From NCBI RefSeq assembly GCF_018531465.1, contig NZ_JAHDTF010000022.1:1-64000 (forward strand): 64,000 nt of DNA. The letters are read 5' to 3'. The DNA is from Sphaerisporangium fuscum (GTDB taxonomy: Bacteria > Actinomycetota > Actinomycetes > Streptosporangiales > Streptosporangiaceae). The position numbers were made by a program, and so were the translations under genes. Shown piece after piece: positions 16,915 through 24,910 of this stretch. The notes under the pieces were generated by a model. It was not told where the DNA came from, did no database searches, and was given only the letters and a program-made list of their open reading frames with translations. The first letter of the stretch is position 1; every line of letters starts with the position of its first letter.

Positions 16915-17964
16915 CTAGAGGACGAGCAGCTCCTTTGTCGTGCGGGTGAGGAGCTCCGGCCCGCCGGCGCGCGTCACGAGAGTGTCCTCGATCCGGACGC
17001 CGCCCCTGCCTGGCAGGTAGACGCCTGGCTCGACGGTGATCGGAACCCGATCCTCAAGTCTACCGGCACCTGAAGAGCGCAGAAACGGGTCCTCGTGGAT
17101 CTCCAGGCCGACGCCGTGGCCGAGCGGGTGCCCGAAGTGCTCGCCGTGCCCGGCGGCGGCGATCAAATCGCGCGCGGCGGCGTCCACCGTCTCGGTGTCC
17201 ACGCCGGGGGCGAGCGCGTGCCGTCCCGCCCGCTGGGCCTCGCGGACGAGGTCGTAGAGCTCACGCTGCCAGTCCGCCACCGCGCCGAGGGCCACGGTCC
17301 GCGTCATGTCGGCGTGGTAGCCGCCGTACATGGCGCCGAAGTCCATGGTGATCAGGTCGCCGCGCTCCACCGGGCGGTCGGAGGGGGCGTGGTGGGGCAC
17401 CGCGCCGTTCGGGCCGCTCGCCACGATCGAGTCGAACGCGGGCTTGTCCGCGCCGAGCTCCACCATGCGCGCCTCCAGCGCCTGGGCGATCCGCTTCTCG
17501 GTCATGCCGGGCGCGATCGTCCCCACCACGTCGGCGAAGGCGCGGTCGGTGATCTCGCAGGCGGTGCGCAGCGCGTCGATCTCGGCTTCGTCCTTCACCA
17601 CGCGCAGGCGCTCCACCAGCCGCTCGACGGGGGTGAGGTCACCGCCGAGCCGGTGGTACTCGGCCACGGACATGTCGTGCGACTCGATGCCGGGGCGCCC
17701 GGCCGCCTGCACCAGGGCGCCCGCCACGTCACGCCGCTCGGTGACCTCGATGTCGTGGCAGACGCGGCGCGCCGTCTCGATGTACCGCGCGTCGGTGGCG
17801 AGCACGGCCGAGCCGTCGGCCCTCACCAGCACTGCGGCGTTGGAACTGACCAGCCCGGTCAGGTAGCGCACGTTGACGCCGCGGGTGACCAGCAGCGCGT
17901 CCACGTCGTACTCGCCCAGCATCGCGGCGAGCCGGGCGCGCCGCGTTCCATGATTGACGCTCAT
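16915..17964 (-). CDS. M24 family aminopeptidase (Xaa-Pro type)
   Basis: A 349-aa two-domain peptidase. The N-terminal creatinase-like domain includes VRYLTGLVSSNAAVLV. The C-terminal pita-bread domain carries the metal ligands: ITMDFGAMYGGYHADMTRT (two Asp), HPLGHGVGLEIHE (His), TVEPGVYLPG (Glu) and GGVRIEDTLV (Glu). It should remove N-terminal residues in front of proline from peptides, using two Mn or Co ions, in the cytoplasm. It lies upstream of efp with a 52-bp gap, a constant neighbour in actinomycetes. Whether it acts as PepP or PepQ (dipeptidase) cannot be decided. Confidence 0.92.
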   Translation of the reverse strand: MSVNHGTRRARLAAMLGEYDVDALLVTRGVNVRYLTGLVSSNAAVLVRADGSAVLATDARYIETARRVCHDIEVTERRDVAGALVQAAGRPGIESHDMSVAEYHRLGGDLTPVERLVERLRVVKDEAEIDALRTACEITDRAFADVVGTIAPGMTEKRIAQALEARMVELGADKPAFDSIVASGPNGAVPHHAPSDRPVERGDLITMDFGAMYGGYHADMTRTVALGAVADWQRELYDLVREAQRAGRHALAPGVDTETVDAAARDLIAAAGHGEHFGHPLGHGVGLEIHEDPFLRSSGAGRLEDRVPITVEPGVYLPGRGGVRIEDTLVTRAGGPELLTRTTKELLVL

Positions 17965-17980
17965 GTCCCAGACTGTACGG

Positions 17981-19588
17981 TCATGCTCCCTGCCGCAGCG
18001 TCGTGCCCGTCCCGTCCCCGGACGCCCGTCCCGTCCCGCCGCGGGCCGAGCGCAGGGGCAGCTCCCGCAGGAACAGCACCGCGAGGAGACCGAGCACGGC
18101 CGCCGGGACGCACGCCAGGAACACGGTCTGCATGGCGCGGGTGAAGGCCTCGGTGACGATGTGCCGCAGCACCGGCGGAAGGTGCCTGATCGCCTCCGGC
18201 GTGCCGAGGGCGGAGGCGTCGGCGCCGCCCGGCACCCGGCCGTGGACGGCGCCCAGCATGCCCGCGATCTCGTTCCTGACCCGCCCCGCGAGTACGGCGC
18301 CGAGGGCCGCCACCCCCACCGCGCCGCCGAGGTTGCGGAAGAACGACAGGCCGGAGGTGGTCACCGCCATGTCGCGGACCGGGGAGGCGTTCTGCGCGGC
18401 GAGGATGAGCATCTGCATGGTCATGCCGAAGCCGGTGCCGAGGATGGCCAGCTCGGTGCCGGCCATCCAGTTCGCGGAGCCGGCGTGAAGCAGGGAGAGC
18501 AGCGCCATGCCCGTGGCGACCAGGAGCATGCCCACGGCCGGGAAGATCTTCCATCGTCCGGTCCGGGTGACGACGCGCCCGGAGATCACCGAGGAGAGGA
18601 ACAGGCTCACGACCAGGGGTGTGGTCATGATGCCGGACATGCTCGGGGTCATGCCCTTGACGATCTGGAAGTACTGCGGCGTGTAGATCATCACCCCGAA
18701 CATCGCGATGCCGACCAGCAGCGACGCCGTGCTCGCCAGCACGAACGTACGGTCGTGGAACAGCCGGGGCGGCAGGATCGGGTCGGCCGCCCGCCGCTCG
18801 GCGGCGACCGACAGGCCGAACAGCAGTGCGGCGCCGGCGCCCAGGCCGTACGACCACGGGGAGCTCCAGGCGAACTCGTGGCCGCCGAACGACAGCAGCA
18901 GCATCAGGGCGGAGGCGCCGCCGGTGACGGTGAAGGCGCCCCACCAGTCGATGCGCGCGTCCCGGGTGTCGTGGTCGAGCCGCAGTACCCTCTGGATCAC
19001 GGCGAACGCGACGACGGCGAGGGGGACGCAGACGTAGAAGCACCAGCGCCAGCCGAGCCACGGCGTGTCGACGATGAACCCGCCGAGCAGCGGCCCGCTG
19101 ACGGTGGACACGCCGAACACCGCGCCGATGTAGCCGGAGTAGCGGCCGCGCTCCCTCGGCTCCACGATGTCGCCGAGGATGACCTGGGTCAGCGCGGACA
19201 GGCCGCCCGTGCCGAGGCCCTGCAGGGCGCGGGCGGCGATGAGCATGCCGATGTCCTGCGACAGCCCGGCGAGCACGGAGGCCGCGACGAACAGCCCGAG
19301 GGCGACCTGGAACATGCGCTTGCGCCCGAACAGGTCCGACAGCTTGCCCCAGAGCGGGGTGGAGGCGGTCATCGTCAGGAGGGTGGCGCTCGCCACCCAC
19401 GACAGCTGCTCCTGCGCGCCGAGCTCGCCCACGATGGTGGGCAGCGCCGTACCGACCACGGACGTCGAGATCATCGAGGTCAGCAGGGCGAGCATCAGCC
19501 CGGAGAGGACCTCCAGGACCTGGCGGTGGGTGTAGGAACGCCGCGCGCCGGGCTCGTCGCGCGCCTTCTCCTGGATGTTCCCCTGCAC
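17981..19588 (-). CDS. MFS drug exporter, DHA2 family (14 TMS)
   Basis: A 535-aa major facilitator protein with about 14 hydrophobic helices, typical of proton-driven multidrug exporters. It shows motif A GKLSDLFGRKRMF, LQGLGTGGLSALTQVILGDIV (motif B/C region) and GPLLGGFIVDTPWLGWRWCF (motif C). The N-terminus is a 20-residue polar stretch and the C-terminus is Gly/Thr-rich. It is divergent from a TetR regulator with a shared promoter/operator region (19625-19661), so it is probably induced by a compound that releases TetR. The substrate is unknown. Confidence 0.92.
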   Translation of the reverse strand: MQGNIQEKARDEPGARRSYTHRQVLEVLSGLMLALLTSMISTSVVGTALPTIVGELGAQEQLSWVASATLLTMTASTPLWGKLSDLFGRKRMFQVALGLFVAASVLAGLSQDIGMLIAARALQGLGTGGLSALTQVILGDIVEPRERGRYSGYIGAVFGVSTVSGPLLGGFIVDTPWLGWRWCFYVCVPLAVVAFAVIQRVLRLDHDTRDARIDWWGAFTVTGGASALMLLLSFGGHEFAWSSPWSYGLGAGAALLFGLSVAAERRAADPILPPRLFHDRTFVLASTASLLVGIAMFGVMIYTPQYFQIVKGMTPSMSGIMTTPLVVSLFLSSVISGRVVTRTGRWKIFPAVGMLLVATGMALLSLLHAGSANWMAGTELAILGTGFGMTMQMLILAAQNASPVRDMAVTTSGLSFFRNLGGAVGVAALGAVLAGRVRNEIAGMLGAVHGRVPGGADASALGTPEAIRHLPPVLRHIVTEAFTRAMQTVFLACVPAAVLGLLAVLFLRELPLRSARGGTGRASGDGTGTTLRQGA

Positions 19589-19624
19589 CGGCGCGACCCC
19601 CCGAAACGGTTGTCTTTACCAAAA

Positions 19625-19653
19625 TTTGTAGTAGTCGCTTGTTTACCTGTCAA
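19625..19653 (-). promoter_or_regulatory. Near-consensus promoter of the MFS exporter
   Basis: TTGACA (19653-19648) and TACAAA (19630-19625) are separated by 17 bp on the minus strand, 37 bp before the exporter start. This AT-rich island contrasts with its surroundings. Confidence 0.75.
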
Positions 19654-19661
19654 ACAACTAC
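19631..19661. promoter_or_regulatory. Inverted repeats overlapping the MFS promoter, candidate TetR operator
   Basis: TTGTTT (19639-19644) and AAACAA (19652-19657) flank a 7-nt spacer, and GTAGT/ACTAC (19631-19635, 19657-19661) form a second, slightly offset pair. They cover the -35 and the spacer, as expected for repression by the divergent TetR protein. Confidence 0.55.
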
Positions 19662-19692
19662 ACTGAGTAATAAAGGGCGAAAAGGGGGATAA

Positions 19693-20385
19693 GTGGCAGC
19701 AGCGTCGACGCAGGCGAGCGATCGCGGCGTGGCGAGAAACCACGACACGGCAGAGGACCGCGACGTGGCGAGCGATCACGGGCCGGCTGAGGACCACGGC
19801 GCGCAGGGTGACCACGTCCCGGCGGAGCACCGCGGGGCGGTGAGGGATCGCGGGGCCACGACGCGCCGGATCCTCGCGGCCGCGCGCAACCTGTTCGCCG
19901 AGCATGGGTACGACCAGGTGACCGTTCGCATGATCGCCACGGAGGCGGGGGCCAACGTCGCGCTGATCAACCGCTATTTCGGGTCCAAGGCCCGGCTGTT
20001 CGCGGAGGTGCTGGTCAGCGAGTCGGCGATGGAGTCGCTCATCGAGGGCGACGCGGCCGGGCTCCCCCAGAGGCTGGGCGCCCACATGGCCCATCGGTTC
20101 AGCGCGGGCGCCACCGAACCCATCGTCCGGGTGATCGACCGCGCGGGCACCAGCCCCGAGATCAAGGCCGTCCTGCGCGACCGCGTCGAGTCGGTCATCG
20201 CCGCGCCCCTCGCCGAACAGCTGTCCGGCCCGCGGGCCAAGGAACGCGCCATGCTCGCCGCCGCGATCGTCCTCGGCGGCAGCTCCCTACGCCGCCTCCT
20301 CGGCCCCGAGGCGCTACGCGACACCGACCCCGCCTACCTGGAAGAACGCTTCACCGCCATCTTCACCGCCTGCCTGGCCCCCTGA
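19693..20385 (+). CDS. TetR-family regulator with a repeated N-terminal leader
   Basis: A 230-aa regulator. The TetR helix-turn-helix region begins near residue 58: TTRRILAAARNLFAEHGYDQ, then TVRMIATEAGANVALINRYFGSKARLF. A ligand domain with C-terminal LGGSSLRRLLGPEAL follows. The first 57 residues are odd: eight hexads such as DRDVAS, DHGPAE, DHGAQG, DHVPAE precede the DNA-binding domain. The GTG start at 19693 is supported by AAGGGGG 5 nt upstream, while internal GTGs (for example 19840) have no comparable site, so the leader is probably translated. It is divergent from, and likely controls, the MFS exporter. Confidence 0.85.
   Translation: MAAASTQASDRGVARNHDTAEDRDVASDHGPAEDHGAQGDHVPAEHRGAVRDRGATTRRILAAARNLFAEHGYDQVTVRMIATEAGANVALINRYFGSKARLFAEVLVSESAMESLIEGDAAGLPQRLGAHMAHRFSAGATEPIVRVIDRAGTSPEIKAVLRDRVESVIAAPLAEQLSGPRAKERAMLAAAIVLGGSSLRRLLGPEALRDTDPAYLEERFTAIFTACLAP
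19720..19863 (+). repeat. 18-bp repeat, eight degenerate copies, in frame in the TetR gene
   Basis: Residues 10-57 fall into eight hexads (DRGVAR, NHDTAE, DRDVAS, DHGPAE, DHGAQG, DHVPAE, HRGAVR, DRGATT), encoded by 18-bp units. Confidence 0.75.
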
Positions 20386-20488
20386 CCCCGCCACACCCAG
20401 CACCCCGGCTCCCCTGCACCCGGCGCACCCCTGCCGGCCCCGCCGTGCCCACCGTGCGGCGGCGCCGGTTCGGCGCGGCGGGATGGCG

Positions 20489-21526
20489 TCAGGGTTCGTC
20501 GATCAGGTCGGTTGCGCGGATCACCGCGGCGAGCGCGTCGGCGTCGCCGGTGCGCTGGTGGACGTCAAGGCAGGTATCGGCGAGCTTGATGACGTGTTCG
20601 TCCCCGTGGCCGACGGCGCGGGCGAACACCTCCTCCGGTGAGCCGAGGGCGCTGGGCAGGGTGTGTCTGGGCGCGGGTGTGGCAGGGGTGTAGGCCGCGG
20701 CCACGGCCGCACTGGCCGCCCACGCCGCGTGCAGGCTCACGATCCACTGGTCACGGGGCAGGGCGGGCAGGGTGCGCAGAACGGCCATCGGCGCGGTCGC
20801 GGCGTGCACCAGCATGACCGCCGAGCCGTGCGCGTTGGGGAGATAGTGCACAGCGGCGGCGGCCGTCAGGTCGGCCAGCAGGTCCCGGGCCTGCGCGGCA
20901 TCGGTGGCGGGTCTCAACGCGGTGAGCGCGGCCGGCCAGCCGGTGAGACCGGTGAGCTGGTCGAGTCGATGGTTGATGCCCGCACTCTGGTCGGGAACAC
21001 GCGGAACGGCGGCGAGGGCGGACGCCGGGTCAGCGGATCCGGAGGGCGCGGTGAAGGGGACCTGCTGCCAGCGTGCGGCCCAGTAGCCGAGGGCCTGGCC
21101 GAGCTCGGCCAGGCGCGGCGCGTCCTGGTGGTCCAGCAGGGCGTGAACCGCGTGGCCGGTGCGGATGACTCCGTGGGTCGCGCCGGCCGCGATGCCGGGC
21201 AGCAGTCGTGGCCACCACGTTTCCAGCACCGCCCGCCAGGGCTGTTCGGTCAGCTCACGTGCGAAGAACGCCAGCCAGTCACCGAGACGATGGGGGTCCC
21301 CCAGCGCCGCGCGCCAGTCGTCGGTGGTGATGGGCCAGGTGCCGCGGGGCAGATCGTCCAGCCGGCGCATGTAGTCGTCCAGCCAACGGTGGACCTGTCG
21401 CGCGTGTCCGCGCCTGATCATGGATTCCACCGCCATGGGGCCGTGATTGGTCAGCCAGCCTTCGAACTCCGGTCCGGTCCGGTGTAGCCGTTCGTAGGCC
21501 TCGTCCAGCGTGCCGTCGATGCTCAT
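20489..21526 (-). CDS. Questin oxidase-like protein (DUF4243)
   Basis: A 345-aa soluble protein. Motifs NHGPMAVESMIRRGHARQV near the start, WRAALGDPHRLGDWLAFFARE, and GATHGVIRTGHAVHALLDHQD match the questin oxidase/AflY-like family (DUF4243), whose fungal members carry out Baeyer-Villiger-type or ring-opening oxidation of anthraquinones. Several His residues (NHG, THG, GHA) may bind metal or cofactor. No biosynthetic partners are adjacent, so its substrate here is unknown. It is convergent with the TetR gene (103-bp gap). Confidence 0.75.
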   Translation of the reverse strand: MSIDGTLDEAYERLHRTGPEFEGWLTNHGPMAVESMIRRGHARQVHRWLDDYMRRLDDLPRGTWPITTDDWRAALGDPHRLGDWLAFFARELTEQPWRAVLETWWPRLLPGIAAGATHGVIRTGHAVHALLDHQDAPRLAELGQALGYWAARWQQVPFTAPSGSADPASALAAVPRVPDQSAGINHRLDQLTGLTGWPAALTALRPATDAAQARDLLADLTAAAAVHYLPNAHGSAVMLVHAATAPMAVLRTLPALPRDQWIVSLHAAWAASAAVAAAYTPATPAPRHTLPSALGSPEEVFARAVGHGDEHVIKLADTCLDVHQRTGDADALAAVIRATDLIDEP

Positions 21527-21709
21527 GGGCCCTGACGCTACCCACGCACCGGCTCGCGATCACTGGTCCAGAGGCTGAGATTCCCTCCCTCTTTGGTCCT
21601 AGGCAGTGTCGGCACGGCGGCTTGATATAAGACTCGCGGCACCGATGGTCCCGGCGGTGTTGTGGCGTCCGGTGCACGGGGCCGGGGCCCGGTGGGAGGC
21701 GACCGGGGT

Positions 21710-21737
21710 GGCGGGGACGCTCCGGAGCGTCCCCGCC
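21710..21737 (-). terminator. 28-bp perfect palindrome after the GNAT gene
   Basis: GGCGGGGACGCTCC and its exact complement form a 14-bp stem with no obligatory loop, centred on TCCGGA, 8 nt beyond the GNAT stop at 21745. It is a strong terminator candidate. Confidence 0.7.
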
Positions 21738-21744
21738 GTCGGCG

Positions 21745-22500
21745 TCACCCTTCCAGCGACATGTACAGGCGGGTGCCCTCAGGCCGGTAGCCGACGCGTT
21801 CGTACACGCGGCGCGATCCCGCGCCCGAGTACTCCAGCCACACCGACTCCGCTCCCCTATCGAACATGGTCGTGGTGAGTGTGGCGGTGACGGCGGCGGC
21901 GATGCCCTGCCCGCGGAACGCGGGACGCGTGCCCACGCCCGCCAGCTCCGAGGTGCTCATCGCAGGCGCCGAGCACATGGCCGCGCCGGCGCAGGCGCCG
22001 CCCGGGGCCCGGACGAACCGCACCGCGCCGCCGTTCTCCTCGGTACGTCGCAACCGGGCCGCGCCCTCCGGCGACGGCGGGAACTCGTTGTCGAACGCCT
22101 CGGCCAGGGCTTCGTCGATCGAGAGGTAGTCCTGGTCGGTGGACGGGGTCTCGACGAGGGCCAGGGTGGCGGCCGGCGGCATCGCCAGCGTGGCCGGGGT
22201 GCAGACGAGGTACTCGTGCACCTGCTCAGTGGTGAATCCGGCGTCGCGGAGCGCGGCCTCCACGGTCGGCGCGGCGTCAGGCGCGAACTCGAGCCGGGGC
22301 TTCAGGCCGCGCTCGCGGAACGTCCCGATCAGCGCCGCGACGTCCCCGCTGGTCGGACGGGCGCCGGACACGGGGGTGGCGTAGTTGATGTACGGGCTGG
22401 TGCTGCTGGGGTCGATTCCCACGACGAAGCCACCGGTCTCGACGACCTCGGGACGACGACGGAGGTTGGCGACGGCGAAGCTCTGGACGTTGGTGCCCAT
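21745..22500 (-). CDS. GNAT family N-acetyltransferase
   Basis: A 251-aa protein with a C-terminal GNAT fold. Strand 4 and the acetyl-CoA loop read ELAGVGTRPAFRGQGIAAAVTATL (x-x-R-G-x-G-x-A signature), and WLEYSGAGSRRVYERVGYRPEGTRLYM is the usual C-terminal pattern. The N-terminal half (residues 1-130) contains a second, degenerate acetyltransferase-like unit (YINYATPVSG, EYLVCTPATL). The substrate is unknown. It is transcribed divergently from marR across a 394-bp gap and ends at a palindromic terminator. Confidence 0.85.
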   Translation of the reverse strand: MGTNVQSFAVANLRRRPEVVETGGFVVGIDPSSTSPYINYATPVSGARPTSGDVAALIGTFRERGLKPRLEFAPDAAPTVEAALRDAGFTTEQVHEYLVCTPATLAMPPAATLALVETPSTDQDYLSIDEALAEAFDNEFPPSPEGAARLRRTEENGGAVRFVRAPGGACAGAAMCSAPAMSTSELAGVGTRPAFRGQGIAAAVTATLTTTMFDRGAESVWLEYSGAGSRRVYERVGYRPEGTRLYMSLEG

Positions 22501-22859
22501 GGTGATGTTGACCTCACGTTGATGACATGCCGGAGCGGGCTCCCTCCGCGCGCGAGGCGAAGCGGTGAGCCGCGCAGGCTTTCAGACCGGAACAGAGGGA
22601 TGAAGCGGCGCGTCAGGCACCGCGCGTGGGGCCGCCGTGAGGAGACGACTGTGGCACCGATGGTTCGCCCGGTGCTGCCCGTGATGGAGCAGACCGGTCA
22701 GTGCCGACGGCGGCCGCTGAGGGACGCCGAGACCATGGACTTCAATCCTTTGCCTTGGATGCACAAATACTGCGAAGCGCTCCATACCCTCGCATCTCTC
22801 ACGGCACGACCGCAACCTGAAATCTCGCCGGGAACGCAAGGCGAACGGCGAAGCATCTC
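22501..22859. other. Divergent gap between GNAT and marR, no gene seen
   Basis: About 360 bp with lower GC than the surroundings near its right end. Open frames here lack ribosome sites and family matches. It probably carries the GNAT promoter and flanks the marR promoter described separately. Confidence 0.5.
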
Positions 22860-22888
22860 TTGAAGTGGTCAAGAGCTGACGCTATAAA
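22860..22888 (+). promoter_or_regulatory. Promoter of marR giving a leaderless mRNA
   Basis: TTGAAG (22860-22865) and TATAAA (22883-22888) are spaced 17 bp. The GTG start of marR is at 22895, 7 nt after the -10, exactly where transcription should begin, and no ribosome site is present. Leaderless messages are common in actinomycetes. Confidence 0.7.
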
Positions 22889-22894
22889 TAGATC

Positions 22895-23335
22895 GTGCGT
22901 GAAGAGACGTCCGAGGACAGGTTCTTCCGTGAGCTTGGCGGCACCTGGGCCGAGCTGCGGCAGGCGTTCGCCCGGCACGTGGGGATGAACGCCCACCGGG
23001 TACAGCTGCTCGTCCGGCTGCGGCGTGAGGGTGAGACCAGCCACAGCGACCTGCGCCGGGCGATCGGCATCGACGGCGCGAGCGTCACCCGGCTGGTCAA
23101 GGAACTGGAGGCCGAAGGACTGGCCGGCCGCCGCCTGGACCCGGCGGACAACCGCTACACGCTGGCCGCGCTGACACCGGCCGGCGAGCAGGTGGCGGCC
23201 GACCTGGAGCGATCGCACCAGGAGTACCAGGAACGGCTGCTCGACGGCGTCAGCGCACAGGAGCAGGAGGTCGTGCTGCGCGTCCTACGGCGCGTCCGCG
23301 CGAACGTGACCGAACAGGAGAACCATGGCCGATGA
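22895..23335 (+). CDS. MarR-family transcriptional regulator
   Basis: A 146-aa winged-helix regulator. The DNA-binding part reads HSDLRRAIGIDGASVTRLVKELEAEGLAGRR with wing LDPADNRYTLAALTPAGEQVA, typical MarR. The flanking helices form the dimer interface. It probably acts on its own promoter and on the downstream gene, with which it overlaps by 11 bp. Ligands of MarR proteins are usually small aromatic compounds; nothing in sequence tells which. It starts directly at the predicted transcription start. Confidence 0.9.
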   Translation: MREETSEDRFFRELGGTWAELRQAFARHVGMNAHRVQLLVRLRREGETSHSDLRRAIGIDGASVTRLVKELEAEGLAGRRLDPADNRYTLAALTPAGEQVAADLERSHQEYQERLLDGVSAQEQEVVLRVLRRVRANVTEQENHGR

Positions 23336-23663
23336 CGCGCGAGCCGCGGCGGAGCGGATGTACGCGGCGTTCAATGCCCACGACCACGACGCCGCCAAGG
23401 ACATCTTCACGACGGACTTCTACAGTCATCCCTTGGACACCACCGGGCCGGACAGCGTGACCGCGTCCTGGCAACGGTTCCACGAGACGTTCCCCGAGGC
23501 CCGGGTCGTCGTCGAGGACATGATCGTCGAGGGGGACACGGTCGCCGTCCGCACGAGCGTGCGCGGCGTTCCCGGACAGGCACCGACCATGCTGGAGATG
23601 TTCCGGGTACGCGACGGGCGCATCGCCGAGCTGTGGGGCCTGTCGTCCTTGCGGCGAACCTGA
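23325..23663 (+). CDS. SnoaL/NTF2-like small protein
   Basis: A 112-aa single-domain protein of the NTF2-like fold: AAERMYAAFNAHDHDAAKDIF, then FHETFPEARVVVEDMIVEGDTVAVR and MLEMFRVRDGRIAELWG, the standard SnoaL-like pattern. These proteins are polyketide cyclases, hydrolases or binding proteins, and the active residues differ between subfamilies. It overlaps marR and is probably co-transcribed and under MarR control. Confidence 0.85.
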   Translation: MADDARAAAERMYAAFNAHDHDAAKDIFTTDFYSHPLDTTGPDSVTASWQRFHETFPEARVVVEDMIVEGDTVAVRTSVRGVPGQAPTMLEMFRVRDGRIAELWGLSSLRRT

Positions 23664-23788
23664 CCCGAGGACGCGGCCTCGGCGGAGGGCGCGTGGGGAG
23701 CCTCTGATCTCGCCTCCCGCCACCGCTGCGTCCCCGGTAACGAGGGCTACGACCGCCCGCGAGGCGTTCGTGAGCACCTCGCCGACGA

Positions 23789-24550
23789 TCAGGCGAAGCG
23801 CTCGATCGTCACCGGTATCAACCCTTCGAGGCGCACGACGGCGGCCAGCTTGCGCAGCAGGACACCGAGAGTGTCGCTCGGCGGAGCGGTCAGACACACG
23901 GTCAGGTCGACGGATGAGGCCAGACCGGGACCCACGCGACGAAGCTCCCAGGCGTACAGGGCATCGGGCACGCGCAGCCGAGCCGTGCCGAGCACGCGAG
24001 CGCGCGGGTCGGCCGCGTCGTCGGCGGGTGTCATCGCCCACACCCGCTGGAGGTGCGCCACCCGGTCCTTGCGCAGCTCGCCTGCGAACAGGATCCGGTA
24101 GACGCGCTTCTCACGGAACCCCTCCGGCACCTCGGGAGGCGCGAAGGACAGCGGAGACGAGTTGGGCAAAGCCAGGTGGTCGTGGAAGCGCCCTCGTAAT
24201 GTCGTTTCGTCCGGCAGCGCGCCCGCCCCCAGGCGGCGGTAGGCCGTCTCCGCGTCCGCTCTGCCGACCGGGACGATCCGGGCACGGAGCTTCGCATCCC
24301 TGCGAAGCTCCCGGCTGAAGGCCGCCGAACTCCACCATCCACCCTCCGCCGCGGTCCATACGGCGTTGGCCAGGCCGGTCGCGGTGTGGTCGTCGGCGAG
24401 CAGGAACTCCTCGACGGCGATGCCGTCCGGCCGTGCCGCCAGATCACCGTCCCAGACCTCGGGGTAGATCACGTAATAGTCCAGGACGGGCCCCGCCGTA
24501 CGTACGGCGACCTGCGTCGTCTCCTCGACCGGACGCATTTCGGCGGTCAA
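23789..24550 (-). CDS. Hypothetical protein, 253 aa
   Basis: I do not recognise a family. The product is soluble and lacks a signal peptide or membrane helix. Features: an aromatic-rich N-terminal part (DYYVIYPEVWDGDL), GGWWSSAAFSRELRRD in the middle, a basic helix FREKRVYRILFAGELRKDRV, and a hydrophobic C-terminus LGVLLRKLAAVVRLEGLIPV. Codon use (G/C at third positions) is like its neighbours, and the frame is open through the region, which supports it being real. It is convergent with the SnoaL-like gene and followed upstream by a 116-bp gap to a gene remnant. Confidence 0.65.
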   Translation of the reverse strand: MTAEMRPVEETTQVAVRTAGPVLDYYVIYPEVWDGDLAARPDGIAVEEFLLADDHTATGLANAVWTAAEGGWWSSAAFSRELRRDAKLRARIVPVGRADAETAYRRLGAGALPDETTLRGRFHDHLALPNSSPLSFAPPEVPEGFREKRVYRILFAGELRKDRVAHLQRVWAMTPADDAADPRARVLGTARLRVPDALYAWELRRVGPGLASSVDLTVCLTAPPSDTLGVLLRKLAAVVRLEGLIPVTIERFA

Positions 24551-24666
24551 GTGTGGCGTCCTCGCTTCCGAGCGGATCGATCAGTGCATGAACAGGCATA
24601 TCAGGATCCTGAGCCTGGCCGCACGGACGCCTCACGTCCACCCCGTCAGCCGCTACGAACCGGCAC

Positions 24667-24900
24667 TCACGTAGCCGCCCCCTGTGAGCACTCACCGAAC
24701 AGCTCATCGGTCGAGGCCACGACGGCCGCACGCTCGGCCCATTGGTCGAGCTGGGCCAGGTCTGTGCAGGCGGTGATGCGGGCCCGCGCCCCCTCAGAGA
24801 CCGGGATACCCCGGGCCCGCAGTACCGTCAGGATGGTCCTGACCTCCCCCTTGGCTTCCAGGACGGCCGCGGCTTCACGTTCGGGCAGGCGTGGGTCGCG
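24667..24900 (-). pseudogene. C-terminal remnant of an Rpn/PD-(D/E)XK-nuclease-like protein
   Basis: Reading from 24900 down, a frame without start codon gives about 77 residues ending in TGA at 24669-24667. It includes EREAAAVLEAKGEVRTIL, TVLRARGIPVSEGARARI, and TACTDLAQLDQWAERA followed by STDELFGE. This pattern is the C-terminal tail of large actinomycete proteins annotated as Rpn-family/putative-transposase nucleases, whose catalytic domain is missing here. The fragment begins right after the stop of the LLM oxidoreductase gene, so the break point is close to 24905. Confidence 0.6.
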
Positions 24901-24910
24901 GGGGTGTGGG

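Noticed and set aside
17954-19666. 570-codon plus-strand frame over the MFS exporter
   Set aside because: Antisense shadow with low-complexity composition.
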